Assembly (NCBI GenBank): GCA_040217695.1
Contig: JBEHWO010000002.1
Location: forward strand, 9,174-73,173
Direction: 5' to 3'
From: CALARM01 sp040217695
GTDB lineage: Bacteria > Vulcanimicrobiota > SpSt-956 > JAKJGF01
DNA length: 64,000 nucleotides
Part shown: positions 18,047 through 27,205 of the stretch, in pieces
Layout: every line of letters begins with the position of its first letter
Position numbering within the stretch: the stretch's first letter is position 1
Made by a program: the position numbers and the translations under genes
Notes under the pieces: generated by a model
What the model was told of the DNA's origin: nothing
The model's input: only the letters and a program-made list of their open reading frames with translations
Database searches by the model: none

Positions 18047-18145
18047 TATACCAAAGTATAGTTTAAAACAATTTTTTTTCTATTTTTTTACTTATGTACT
18101 TATACTAAAGTATAGGTTTTTTTTATTTATAACAGGGTATATAAT
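18047..18145 (+). promoter_or_regulatory. Promoter C: paired TATAC-N4-GTATA sites and -10 box before the SLH porin
   Basis: Distal TATACCAAAGTATA at 18047-18060, proximal TATACTAAAGTATA at 18101-18114 (54 bp apart), 25 nt, TATAAT at 18140-18145. The distal site is identical to those in promoters A and B. Confidence 0.72.
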
Positions 18146-18190
18146 ATTAATACATAATATTTTAATTTTATTTTCGAAAGGGGTATATTC

Positions 18191-20497
18191 TTGATTAAAA
18201 AGGTATTAATAACAGGTTTCATTTTGTTTTTTCTCACAGCAGGTCATGTACTTGCCGATCCATTTTCCGATGTTCCCTCCGGCCACTGGTCCTATGATGC
18301 AGTACAGATGCTCGAAGAAAAAGGACTTGTAGAAGGCTATCCAGATGGTCTTTTTAAAGGAGACCGTCCCATGACGAGATATGAAATGGCTATGGTAGTC
18401 GCCAGGGTTATAGCAAAACTGGAACAGGTTCAGGCATCAATTCCTGAACTGCCGGATCTTTCCATTTATGCCACAAAAAGCGATATAGAAACAATAAATA
18501 AACTTCTTGCAGAATATAAAGGAGAACTGAATGCTCTCGGAGTAAGGGTTAGTAATATAGAAGAAACTGCAGGCAAACTTTCTCAAAGGGTTTCTGAGAA
18601 AGAAAGAATAAAGATAAACGGTCTTTTTTATACCACTGCTCAAACAATCGGCTATGCACCGGGGGTAAATAATACATCCAGTTACGGAAATCCAAATACT
18701 GGCGCAGCCTATGGCCCTGCAATTAAAAACGCCTCCGATCCCTATATGAAATTACCTCTCTTCCAGGGAACAGAGAATTCAAGTAAAATGAGACTTTTTG
18801 TGACAGCAATTTTTTCAGAGAGTGATTTTGCAGGAGGGGAACTCACAGCTTTTTCAGCCTTTGGAGAAAAAGGTATAAGGGATATTTCCATTGCTCCTTC
18901 CTATAATTCTCTCGGTTCTAACATAAACGGAAATTTCAGAGCTAATATGTCAAGCCTGTGGTTTCAGCACGCAGGAGCAGATGTAAATCTGAAAGGCACC
19001 TTCGGAGATTATGATTTTACGAAGAATAAAACATCCAATAAACTCTTTCAGCCCAGTATGACACCTTACGGTTTTGATCTGGCATTCCTTTATCCTCTGA
19101 ATGGAATAAACCTTCAGGGAAAACTCTATAACACAGTAGATGTAGAAGCATATATGGGAAGAAATATCAATTCTTTTGCAAATTTCAATTATCCTGCTTC
19201 AGGTAAACTGAAAGATTCTTTATATTATTACGGAACTGCCGATTACCTGCAGACAGTCCCCAGCTGGTATCCTCTTGCCACACCTTATAATAACGGAGCA
19301 GGTTCCTATCATGTATATTCCTATGACAGGAATGCTGCAGGACAGTATGATAATTATGTTTATGGCATGTGGGCAGGTTATGATTTTAATGAAGGTAAAG
19401 GCCACTTTGAAGGAGCCTATGTCAGAATATTTGAAGATTCTGCATCAAACCCTGTTGTGGCAGATGCCCTTGTCGCTCCTAAAGGTACTGTTTCCTTCGG
19501 TTTTAAAGGACATTATAAATTACTTGACGATAAGTTAAAGGTTTATGGAGAATTCAATCAGAGCAGATTTGACTATAATTTCACCAACAAAAACCATAGC
19601 ACATCTGCCGGCAACTTCTTTGAAGTCGGTGCTGCCTATGAATTCCCTTCTTTAAAGTTAGACGGAAAATTCATATGGGTAGATGCTAACTATAATCCCA
19701 TCGGATATTATAATCAATTACAGATTGATTATCTTGACACCCACCATCAGGGATGGTATCCATGGAAGGAAGGTTCAAATTATTTTCAGCCTTTCTTCAG
19801 TAACTATATGCCTAACAGAAAAGGAGTCAATCTTTCTGCAGACTGGACTCTCGGAAGTAATAAAGAAGGTCTTATTTACGGTGATTTTACCTGGCAGAAT
19901 CAGGTAAATCCCACTATGATAACAAATGACCAGAATTCTTTCCAGAAGAACGATTTCCTCACGGGAACAATCGTTCCGGGAGTTATAGGCGCCAATATTT
20001 ACGGGAACCAGGATATAATTTTCACTTTAAATGATCCTGCAAGAGGAAGCCAGACCTTTTATAAAGTGGGAGGGAAATATACACTCAATAATAAATGGCA
20101 TATGTGGGCATCTTTTAACAGATATCATTTTGCCCGTGACCTTCAGTCAAGAGTGTTTAATTCTGAACTGAATCTGAATTTTGTTTATACAGGTGTTACA
20201 TATGATCTGACAGACAATTTTTCAGTTCAGGGTAATTTCGCCTATGTAAAACAGTCAGGAAATTTACAGATAGATGCAAATGTAATAGGTCTTGACAGCA
20301 ATGTGAGTTTCATAGACAATAATGCCCTTGTACCGGGAGCAGGTATCATGTGGTATACAGGCCAGAGCCAGGCATTAACTGTAGATTATAAATTCTACAA
20401 TTTTACCGATAATGTATTATCCGGTACAGATGCATTGTCCGGGAGAAATGACTATCATGCCAATAGAGTTATGATGAGGTATATGATTAATTTCTAA
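18191..20497 (+). CDS. SLH-domain outer-membrane porin
   Basis: 768 residues. A signal peptide (1-22) is followed by one SLH domain (about 25-75: FSDVPSGHWSYDAVQMLEE, then GYPDGLFKGDRPMTRYEMA), a short coiled coil (about 75-140) and a long beta-barrel of roughly 600 residues ending YMINF. This build is found in outer membranes of cyanobacteria, Negativicutes and Deinococcus-Thermus, where the SLH domain ties the outer membrane to the wall and the barrel passes small solutes. Translation starts at TTG 18191 behind AAAGGGG. It is a single-gene unit with a strong hairpin behind it, and is controlled by promoter C, so it is probably induced together with the sugar genes. Confidence 0.9.
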   Translation: MIKKVLITGFILFFLTAGHVLADPFSDVPSGHWSYDAVQMLEEKGLVEGYPDGLFKGDRPMTRYEMAMVVARVIAKLEQVQASIPELPDLSIYATKSDIETINKLLAEYKGELNALGVRVSNIEETAGKLSQRVSEKERIKINGLFYTTAQTIGYAPGVNNTSSYGNPNTGAAYGPAIKNASDPYMKLPLFQGTENSSKMRLFVTAIFSESDFAGGELTAFSAFGEKGIRDISIAPSYNSLGSNINGNFRANMSSLWFQHAGADVNLKGTFGDYDFTKNKTSNKLFQPSMTPYGFDLAFLYPLNGINLQGKLYNTVDVEAYMGRNINSFANFNYPASGKLKDSLYYYGTADYLQTVPSWYPLATPYNNGAGSYHVYSYDRNAAGQYDNYVYGMWAGYDFNEGKGHFEGAYVRIFEDSASNPVVADALVAPKGTVSFGFKGHYKLLDDKLKVYGEFNQSRFDYNFTNKNHSTSAGNFFEVGAAYEFPSLKLDGKFIWVDANYNPIGYYNQLQIDYLDTHHQGWYPWKEGSNYFQPFFSNYMPNRKGVNLSADWTLGSNKEGLIYGDFTWQNQVNPTMITNDQNSFQKNDFLTGTIVPGVIGANIYGNQDIIFTLNDPARGSQTFYKVGGKYTLNNKWHMWASFNRYHFARDLQSRVFNSELNLNFVYTGVTYDLTDNFSVQGNFAYVKQSGNLQIDANVIGLDSNVSFIDNNALVPGAGIMWYTGQSQALTVDYKFYNFTDNVLSGTDALSGRNDYHANRVMMRYMINF

Positions 20498-20509
20498 ATA
20501 TTTTATTCA

Positions 20510-20543
20510 AGCCGGAATTCAGAACTTATTCTGAATTCCGGCT
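20510..20543 (+). terminator. Strong hairpin after the porin
   Basis: Perfect 15-bp stem (AGCCGGAATTCAGAA / TTCTGAATTCCGGCT) with a CTTA loop, 12 nt after the porin stop. Confidence 0.7.
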
Positions 20544-20619
20544 ATGGCAGTAATATGGACATTGGATGCGGCAACGGAGGGGGCCGTTGACTTTACCTGC
20601 GAGGAGAAGGGAGTTGTCT

Positions 20620-21954
20620 ATGGAAAAACAATTTATATCAATAATTTTCTGTATTTTATTAATCTCTTTATTTACAGGTATTACTGGATGTGGTAATGAT
20701 GTCCCTTATTACAAACCAGTAATTGCTATAAGAGGGTTTGTTTATAAACCAGTAGAAACTGCCTTTTTAAATTCTGAAGCATTTGCTACCAGAAAAGGAT
20801 TACTGGTAACTCGTTATACACTGGCAGATCCCAATTATGTTCCAGTAATTGGAGCAACTATAGAATGTGACGGCATATCACAGCAAACAGATAGTAACGG
20901 GCAATTTGTATTAAATTTATTTAATCAGGGTATTAAAAATATCATTGTTAATACGTCTACATCACAAAATGCACAGGATTATTCACCAATAGTAGTCAAA
21001 ATGGCTGCCGCTGATCCTAATACAGCCAGTCAACCGCCGGACTCTATGAAAGTTGTACCGCCAAATATTACTGTACCGAACGGCAAGAAACATCAATTTA
21101 ATCTGAATTTTAAGCAGGGTAACAATGATGTTGACACTCCCCCGGGAACAATAACATGGTCAGTTGAAGGTGGAATAGGTGTAGTAGATTCTAATGGATT
21201 GTTTACTGCAACTACTCCCGGCCAGGGAAAGGTCATTGCTGTATGGGATACCCTGTCCAGTTATTCCGATGTAAGAGTAAAAGGTGATAGTGAAGATACC
21301 GGAACTTTACACGGTTTTGTTAGTTCCGGAACAATGATGGTTCCAGGAGTTATAATTGAAGTTGACGGTATATCTGAAATTGGCATCACTGATGTAAATG
21401 GAGAGTATACAATTACAGAGATACTACCGGGAAACTATAATGTAACTGCAACGCTTAATAATCAAACTGCAGGGCAGGAAAAGATTAATATAAAAGCAAA
21501 CAAGATTAATGAATGTAATTTTATTATTACTACTCCCATAACTCCAACAGCATCTGTTACCGTAAAACCAAATCCAACTAATACGGTCAGTCCGAATCCA
21601 ACTAATACGGTCAGTCCGAATCCAACAACTGCTCCGGTATTTTACAATATTAGCGGTAAATACCAGAATTCCCAGGGAACGCCAATACCTAATGTAAGGC
21701 TGGTTTTGAAAAAGGGTCATGTGTCAATAGGAGATAAAGGTGTTACTTTAGCCTTTACGGATACTGCCGATGGCTTCTATTCTTTTTCTAATATTACTTC
21801 ACGATTATCCTATACTATAGATGTGTTTTCTCCTGATGACAGTAGTTTTGGGAACATTAGAGCACATATTTATCTTTATGTGGCTCCTGAAGAAACAAAC
21901 AAAGTTGTAAATATTACGGAAGGAACCTATATTTATATCAGAAGCAATCAATGA
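20620..21954 (+). CDS. Surface lipoprotein with Ig-like and carboxypeptidase-regulatory-like domains
   Basis: 444 residues. Lipobox at the end of the signal (LISLFTGITGC) predicts a lipid-anchored exported protein. The chain holds a carboxypeptidase-regulatory-like beta-sandwich (about 35-125), a BIG2/Ig-like domain (about 150-220; TITWSVEGGIGVVDSNGLFT), a second regulatory-like sandwich (about 230-300), a Pro/Thr/Asn linker with repeats of TVSPNPTN, and a third sandwich. Such proteins are structural or binding components of the cell surface; no catalytic motif is seen. The ATG at 20620 is preceded by AAGGGAG; an earlier in-frame ATG at 20566 lacks one and would bury the signal peptide. Confidence 0.78.
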   Translation: MEKQFISIIFCILLISLFTGITGCGNDVPYYKPVIAIRGFVYKPVETAFLNSEAFATRKGLLVTRYTLADPNYVPVIGATIECDGISQQTDSNGQFVLNLFNQGIKNIIVNTSTSQNAQDYSPIVVKMAAADPNTASQPPDSMKVVPPNITVPNGKKHQFNLNFKQGNNDVDTPPGTITWSVEGGIGVVDSNGLFTATTPGQGKVIAVWDTLSSYSDVRVKGDSEDTGTLHGFVSSGTMMVPGVIIEVDGISEIGITDVNGEYTITEILPGNYNVTATLNNQTAGQEKINIKANKINECNFIITTPITPTASVTVKPNPTNTVSPNPTNTVSPNPTTAPVFYNISGKYQNSQGTPIPNVRLVLKKGHVSIGDKGVTLAFTDTADGFYSFSNITSRLSYTIDVFSPDDSSFGNIRAHIYLYVAPEETNKVVNITEGTYIYIRSNQ

Positions 21955-21972
21955 CCCCGCCCACAAGGGAAC

Positions 21973-21999
21973 GAGGGTTTCTGGCACGGTTCTATAAAA
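21973..21999. repeat. 27-bp dispersed repeat, copy 2
   Basis: Partner of 8610-8636 (25 of 27 identical), again directly before the ribosome site of a lipoprotein gene. Confidence 0.5.
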
Positions 22000-22015
22000 A
22001 ATGAAAGGAAACTAA

Positions 22016-23092
22016 ATGAGAAAATCATATATTCTGATTTCAAGCAGCACATTATTACTTTTTCTTTTATGTTACATGTCAGGTTGCGGCGGAGACAGTC
22101 TCATTACAGGCAACGTGCCGACTGCCACACCGACGAATTCACCCGGGAATCAAACTGTCAACGGTAAAGTCTATAACTTATTTACCAGTGTTCCTGTAGC
22201 CAATGCCAGTATTGTAAACGGCAGCAATATGGTAACTACTGATCCAAACGGTAATTATAAAGATTTATTCATAGACGAGAAAAACACCAGAATAAAAATC
22301 ACTGCATCCAATTATGTTGACCGTGAAATGAGTTTTTCTTCAGACAATAAGTCTCAGGATATCTCATTAATCCCTGGCAGTTATAATATGGAGATGTACA
22401 GAGCCCTGAACAAGTTATCTGTGTTTCCAAATACAGTTAGATTCATTCGGCAGCCAAAAATAATTATTTATACAAAATTTCTGGTTTCCGGCCAGACCGT
22501 TGATCCCGGTACGCTAAAATTGACTGAAGATACATTAAAAAACGATCTGACCGGCTCCAGCGACGGCATAATGAGCAATCCGGAAATTACTTATCTCAAT
22601 ATGTCTCCCAGAGAAGACCCGAATATGTCATACGATCCGAACAATTCATCTGCATATACGTTATTACCGGATACTATAAGCGTTTCTTATGTTGAAACAT
22701 TTCTTTATAAAGATATTTACGGATGTGCAATATGTATATGTGATTTTAAAACAGGTTTAATAAATTCCGGCGGTATATGTATTCCAATCGATGGCAATAA
22801 TAATATTGTCTATACAATCTCTCATCAAACAGGTCATGCATTTGGACTTCAGCATCCTTTTGAATATTTTGTAAATTCGATATCTGATCCTTTATGTGAA
22901 GTCTCTGTTATGAATCTTTATCAACTGGGAAAAAGTACTGACACTTTTTCCGAAGCAGATAAAAAAGCATTGATAATCAATAATCACCGTGCTCCTAAAC
23001 ACAAGACTCCCGATATTGATCCGGCAGATTGGCCTGGCTATTATAAAAATACCAGTTGCCGGCAGGTTTATAAGTATTACGACAAATTTTAA
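22016..23092 (+). CDS. Lipoprotein with metzincin-like zinc motif lacking the catalytic Glu
   Basis: 358 residues; lipobox at C24 (LLCYMSGC). A carboxypeptidase-regulatory-like sandwich (about 45-120) precedes an alpha/beta domain. Near residue 270 the chain reads HQTGHAFGLQH, which has the three His (270, 274, 280) and the Gly of the metzincin signature HExxHxxGxxH, but Gln271 replaces the Glu that activates water. A Met-turn-like VMNLY follows about 30 residues later. The change is one base (CAA for GAA). A metal-binding but inactive peptidase fold is the simplest reading; a sequencing error or rare variant is possible. It follows the other lipoprotein gene with a 61-bp gap and probably shares its transcript. 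Confidence 0.7.
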   Translation: MRKSYILISSSTLLLFLLCYMSGCGGDSLITGNVPTATPTNSPGNQTVNGKVYNLFTSVPVANASIVNGSNMVTTDPNGNYKDLFIDEKNTRIKITASNYVDREMSFSSDNKSQDISLIPGSYNMEMYRALNKLSVFPNTVRFIRQPKIIIYTKFLVSGQTVDPGTLKLTEDTLKNDLTGSSDGIMSNPEITYLNMSPREDPNMSYDPNNSSAYTLLPDTISVSYVETFLYKDIYGCAICICDFKTGLINSGGICIPIDGNNNIVYTISHQTGHAFGLQHPFEYFVNSISDPLCEVSVMNLYQLGKSTDTFSEADKKALIINNHRAPKHKTPDIDPADWPGYYKNTSCRQVYKYYDKF

Positions 23093-23152
23093 TAAAACAA
23101 TAGAGATAGAATTCTGCTGTTGTATGAGGAGGTGGAATAACAAATTCATAAG

Positions 23153-23180
23153 CATTCAGCAGCTAGCTATCAGCTGTCAG
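23153..23180. repeat. Heptad array (CTATCAG-like, 4 units)
   Basis: CATTCAG, CAGCTAG, CTATCAG, CTGTCAG in 7-bp register between a lipoprotein gene and the convergent Uma2 gene. Degenerate; read on the other strand the units carry a CTGA core. Confidence 0.5.
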
Positions 23181-23232
23181 CTAAGACCTGTAATGACTAT
23201 GTAATTTAGTCTTTAGTGCTGCCGGAATTTTA

Positions 23233-23829
23233 CTATTCCTGAATATATTCTCTAAACACCAGACTTAAATCAATCTCTAAATCAGGAAATATATCTACTT
23301 TTATTTTATCTTCTGCTGTATATATTTCAGGAAATTTATATTTATTATCTTCAAGTTTATATACATTTATAATTTTATCATTTGGATATACAATCCAATA
23401 TTCTTTTACACCTTCACGTTCATATAGCTTTAACTTATCTTTCAAATCCAGCTTGCTTGTAGATGGAGATAAGATTTCTATTACTAAATCAGGAGATCCT
23501 GCACAATGCTTATGGTTCTTAATCTTCTTATGGTCGCATACAATTATTATATCAGGCTGAACTACATCTTTAACATCTTTTATGTCTTCATTTTGTTTAG
23601 GAAATACGACATCAACGGGAGATGTAAATATTCTACATGTCTTATCTCTTAAATAAATGCCAAATTGAAGATGCAATTCACTTAGAATAAATTGATGGTC
23701 TAAATTTGGAGCAGGACTCATATTATATGCAATACCATCTATAATCTGCCACCTTTCGTCATCAGGCCATGTAAGATAATCTCCATATGTAAATTCCTGT
23801 CGATGGTTTAATGCTAAATTACTCTGCAT
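23233..23829 (-). CDS. Uma2 family endonuclease
   Basis: 198 residues matching Uma2/DUF820 (PF05685), a PD-(D/E)XK-fold family greatly expanded in cyanobacteria and some candidate phyla. Hallmarks are the N-terminal YGDYLTWPDDERWQIIDGIAY, VVQPDIIIVCD (active-site Asp), SPDLVIEILSPSTSKLD (Glu) and DKLKLYEREGVKEYWIVYP (Lys, then the hydrophobic strand). Most members are uncharacterised. Ribosome site GAGGTGAT lies 5 nt before the ATG. Monocistronic. Confidence 0.88.
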   Translation of the reverse strand: MQSNLALNHRQEFTYGDYLTWPDDERWQIIDGIAYNMSPAPNLDHQFILSELHLQFGIYLRDKTCRIFTSPVDVVFPKQNEDIKDVKDVVQPDIIIVCDHKKIKNHKHCAGSPDLVIEILSPSTSKLDLKDKLKLYEREGVKEYWIVYPNDKIINVYKLEDNKYKFPEIYTAEDKIKVDIFPDLEIDLSLVFREYIQE

Positions 23830-23948
23830 TTGTAATCACCTCATTATATATTATAACATATTATTTTCTTTATCCTGAGAATTTCTGAAGAGATTTTTTG
23901 CTGTAAATTCTTCCATATTATTGAATATTTTATATTTCCTCCAGAACG

Positions 23949-25523
23949 TCACTTTTCCTCTGTTTTTTGCAAAAACACAGTATGCAGTGGGAAGGCAAAT
24001 TCAATCTTTTCCTTCTCAAAGAGGGATTTTATCCTCAGGAGTAGCTCTCTTTTTACTGTCCACTGCTGGAGAGGTGCTGTTTTGACAAACATACGAAGTT
24101 TCACTCCGGAAGCTGACAGTTCATCCACTCCGAGCATTACGGGTTTATCCAGTATTTTCTCAGGCCACTCCTCTTTTAATATCCTGCCGGTTTCAAGCAT
24201 AAGTTCCATTGCTTTTTTAAGATCTGTATCATAGGAAACTGACAGGATACAATCGAACTGACTCCAGGTAGATGAAGAATTTTCCACAGAACGAATAAGA
24301 GAATTGGAAATTGTAATAAGACGTCCTTCAGTATCACGGACACGGGTGGATCTCAGATTAAAATCCTCCACTATTCCTGCAAAACCGCCGGTGCGTATAT
24401 GATCTCCTATGGCAAACTGGTCCTCTATAACAATAAAAGTGCCGGCAAAAAAATCTTTACAGAGATCCTGAAATATAAGACTCAGCCCCACACCGATAAT
24501 CCCTGCGCCTGTAAGACCTGCAGAAAAATCTACATTAAATGATTTGAGAACGATTATAGCCGCAAAAATTATCATGCCTGCTTTAACAAACATGGAGAGA
24601 ACCATCCACCTCATTTTAAGGCGATGACTGGCACGAATGTCCTTTGTAAGTTCCCGGCCTTTCAATTTCTCCGATAGTTCAGAGGAATATTTCAGAAACA
24701 TATCGACAGGTTTAAAAAGCATGCTGAGAATTAAAATTGAAAGAAATAATATCAGCACAGGCTGTAAAATATTTTCTATAAGCTGTCTGGATAATAAACG
24801 GCTTACAGGAAATATCCAGAGGATATGGGAAATGACCCACATCCATATAACAATTGCCACGAAATGGCCCGGCTCTTTAAACCATTTTCGATATACATAA
24901 ATAACAATTACTGTTACCAGTATGCCTGCAATGAATGTTTTTAAAGACTCCACAAGAGCTTCTTTTTTATATCCTTCGCTTCTTTCCTTCATGGTACTGG
25001 CCAGTCCCTTTTCCAGTGCATCACGCCATAAACCTGCCAGTATACTTACGGAAGCATTGTTAGCAGATGCATCACCATTTGTGACAGAGAGAATAAAAAT
25101 GCCTTTAGTCTCCAGTACAGGACATCCTTCAATTATTTTAACTACTACATAAGGTGGTTTATCTGTCCTCTGAAGGACAGCTTCAAGTCTCTCCTGAATA
25201 ATACCCGCTCTTTCAGAGGCGCTCAGACCAGAGTCAGCCACTACATTGATAATAACTCTGTTATTCAGCATAACAGGTGCTTTCTCAGGCGCCTGAGTGG
25301 CAGCAGGTAATGGTGTATTTAAAACAGCAGGTGTTGGTTCAGGCACAGAAGAAACAGTCGGTACAGGTGTTTCTTTCACCTGGCTCCCGTCCTGTGTGGA
25401 AGATGAATTTACTGTCACCTCTGTCGGAACAGGGGATGTTTCTATCCCTTCTGCCCGCCATCCCTGGAATGACCAGGGTATGAGCAGGAATATTATTAAA
25501 GGTATTATCAAGTATTTATTCAT
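23949..25523 (-). CDS. MscS-family mechanosensitive channel, second paralogue
   Basis: 524 residues with the same order as the protein at 1430-3016: signal peptide, Pro/Thr/Val-rich linker (30-90), extracytoplasmic region with DSGLSASERAGIIQERLEAV, four membrane segments, and the MscS core GLSLIFQDLCKDFFAGTF followed by IEDQFAIGDHI. The pore helix differs from its paralogue (IFQDLCKDFF against AAQDLLKDVI), so gating or conductance may differ. Predicted osmotic safety valve in the inner membrane. GGGGGG ribosome site before ATG. Transcribed leftward, downstream of and possibly reading on from the CMD gene. Confidence 0.92.
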   Translation of the reverse strand: MNKYLIIPLIIFLLIPWSFQGWRAEGIETSPVPTEVTVNSSSTQDGSQVKETPVPTVSSVPEPTPAVLNTPLPAATQAPEKAPVMLNNRVIINVVADSGLSASERAGIIQERLEAVLQRTDKPPYVVVKIIEGCPVLETKGIFILSVTNGDASANNASVSILAGLWRDALEKGLASTMKERSEGYKKEALVESLKTFIAGILVTVIVIYVYRKWFKEPGHFVAIVIWMWVISHILWIFPVSRLLSRQLIENILQPVLILFLSILILSMLFKPVDMFLKYSSELSEKLKGRELTKDIRASHRLKMRWMVLSMFVKAGMIIFAAIIVLKSFNVDFSAGLTGAGIIGVGLSLIFQDLCKDFFAGTFIVIEDQFAIGDHIRTGGFAGIVEDFNLRSTRVRDTEGRLITISNSLIRSVENSSSTWSQFDCILSVSYDTDLKKAMELMLETGRILKEEWPEKILDKPVMLGVDELSASGVKLRMFVKTAPLQQWTVKRELLLRIKSLFEKEKIEFAFPLHTVFLQKTEEK

Positions 25524-25549
25524 AAAAAATTTCCCCCCTATCTGACGGG

Positions 25550-26263
25550 TTATCCCTGGTTCCTTGCAAGCTCTTCGGCAAGAATGGGAATACTCAGGTT
25601 ACAGGCCTGAACTCCATGTACCACGCACAGCTTGAGCACCTCCATAATCTCCTCCATAGATACGCCAAGTTTCAATGCCGCCTTAATATGACGGCAGGTG
25701 CCGGGGGCATACATATGAGTGTAAGATGCATCGAAGGCAATGCTTAGAAGCTCAATATCCTTTGGTGACAGGACATCGGTGCCGTAAATACCCATGCCTG
25801 TGGCAAAAAAATCATCAGTCCACATAGGATCGAGTTTAAATAAAGGATCCCATGCAGTATTCCACTGGCCTATTTCTTTCATCTTATCACAGAACGGAGT
25901 AGCAGGTATGGATTGTTCTCTCTGTTTCACTCCTGCTTCTTTTGCTTCTTCAAGAAGAATGGGAGCGCCGAGACTGCATGAATGTATGGACAGAAGAGAG
26001 GCCATTTTGATTATCATCAGAATTTCTTCTTTTGTTGCTCCTTCCTTTAGAGCAGCTCTGATATGACGTCTGGTTCCTTCAGGATTTAAATTCGTGCATG
26101 CTGCATTCAATGCAATACTGATTAATTCTACAGTTTTACGGGGCAGTACTCCTTTTTCCCATGGATTTTTACTCATCTTTTCACAGACCCCGGCCCAGGA
26201 AGGATCCCACTCCTTCAGTAAGTCCAGAGACTCTTCCCAGGGGCCCTTATTTTTTTCTATCAT
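25550..26263 (-). CDS. Tandem carboxymuconolactone-decarboxylase-family protein
   Basis: 237 residues made of two CMD/AhpD-like helical domains (about 25-105 and 145-230), each with the family core PRKTVELISIALNAACTNL or PKDIELLSIAFDASYTHMY followed by RRHIRAALKEGATKEEI or CRHIKAALKLGVSMEEI. The CxxC redox pair of AhpD is not present; single Cys remain (HSCSLGAP, QACNLSIP). Members act as lactone decarboxylases or peroxidase partners; here the activity is unknown. Last gene of the glycyl-radical operon, 17 bp after the activase, with its own AAGGAG site. It may act on a lactone or ring intermediate of the pathway (inference). Confidence 0.85.
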   Translation of the reverse strand: MIEKNKGPWEESLDLLKEWDPSWAGVCEKMSKNPWEKGVLPRKTVELISIALNAACTNLNPEGTRRHIRAALKEGATKEEILMIIKMASLLSIHSCSLGAPILLEEAKEAGVKQREQSIPATPFCDKMKEIGQWNTAWDPLFKLDPMWTDDFFATGMGIYGTDVLSPKDIELLSIAFDASYTHMYAPGTCRHIKAALKLGVSMEEIMEVLKLCVVHGVQACNLSIPILAEELARNQG

Positions 26264-26280
26264 ATTAATTCTCCTTATTT

Positions 26281-27204
26281 TTAAAAAACTTCATCAATAA
26301 TTCCCTGGAGATGCTGCATTACATCGGAAGATGTTGAAGGAAAGTCTTCTAATTCATAAACCTTTCCCAGAAAACCGTATTTACTCCCTCCGAAACGGTG
26401 ATATGGCAGAAGTTCATAGAGAACAACATTTTTATATTTCCTTACTGCATTCAGTACACCGCGGATATGTTCTTCATAGTCATTTACGCCCGGAATGACG
26501 GGAGTCCTTGCAATGAATACTTTATCAGGAAAGGTTTCATAGGCTTTTCTGAAATTTTCAAGGCTGCGGGCGTTGTCAACTCCTGTCCATTTCCTGTGTC
26601 TCACAGGATCCATCTGCTTGTAATCGTGGAGCATTGTATCCACATGGGGAAGTACTTTTTCCATAAAATGCCAGGGTACATTACCTGCCGTTTCTATGGC
26701 AGTATTAAAGCCCCTGTTGTGTGCTCCTTTAAGTAATGCAGCGCTGAAATCCGGCTGCATCAAACACTCTCCTCCGGAAAGTGTAATACCTCCTCCTGAT
26801 TCCCTGTAAAAACTGTCATCTCTTTCCACTTCATCAAGTACCTGATCCACAGTCATCTTCTGTCCGAAGAGATAAAGAGCTTTAGATGGGCATATGTCAA
26901 CACATTTGCCGCAGTTTGTACAGAGATCCCAGTTAATTCTTACCTTATCGTCAGGTCGGTCCCCGGATCCTACTGTATATATGGCACATTCCGGGCATTC
27001 CTTCAGACAGAAGCCGCATTCCTTTTCACCGATACATCTTTTCATATCACAGGCCAGTTCCGGCTTATAGTGAATGCTTTCAGGGTTACAGCACCATTTA
27101 CATCTAAGGGGGCATCCCTTCAGGAAAACATTGGTTCTAATACCCGGGCCGTCATGGGTGCAGAAATGCTGAATATTAAGAACTATACCTTCAGGATTTT
27201 CCAT
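26281..27204 (-). CDS. Glycyl-radical enzyme activating protein (radical SAM)
   Basis: 307 residues. The radical SAM site CPLRCKWC follows the activase motif HDGPGIRTNVFLKG. An inserted ferredoxin-like region (about 55-115) has two Cys-rich clusters (CIGEKECGFCLKECPEC and CTNCGKCVDICP), as in activases of dehydratase- and decarboxylase-type glycyl-radical enzymes but not of pyruvate formate-lyase. GGITLSGGECLMQ is the SAM-binding loop. It would install the radical on Gly802 of the enzyme encoded at 28815. ATG at 27204 is chosen: it lies one base after the previous stop and behind GGAGGTG; a longer frame to 27252 would overlap that gene. Confidence 0.92.
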   Translation of the reverse strand: MENPEGIVLNIQHFCTHDGPGIRTNVFLKGCPLRCKWCCNPESIHYKPELACDMKRCIGEKECGFCLKECPECAIYTVGSGDRPDDKVRINWDLCTNCGKCVDICPSKALYLFGQKMTVDQVLDEVERDDSFYRESGGGITLSGGECLMQPDFSAALLKGAHNRGFNTAIETAGNVPWHFMEKVLPHVDTMLHDYKQMDPVRHRKWTGVDNARSLENFRKAYETFPDKVFIARTPVIPGVNDYEEHIRGVLNAVRKYKNVVLYELLPYHRFGGSKYGFLGKVYELEDFPSTSSDVMQHLQGIIDEVF

Positions 27205-27205
27205 A

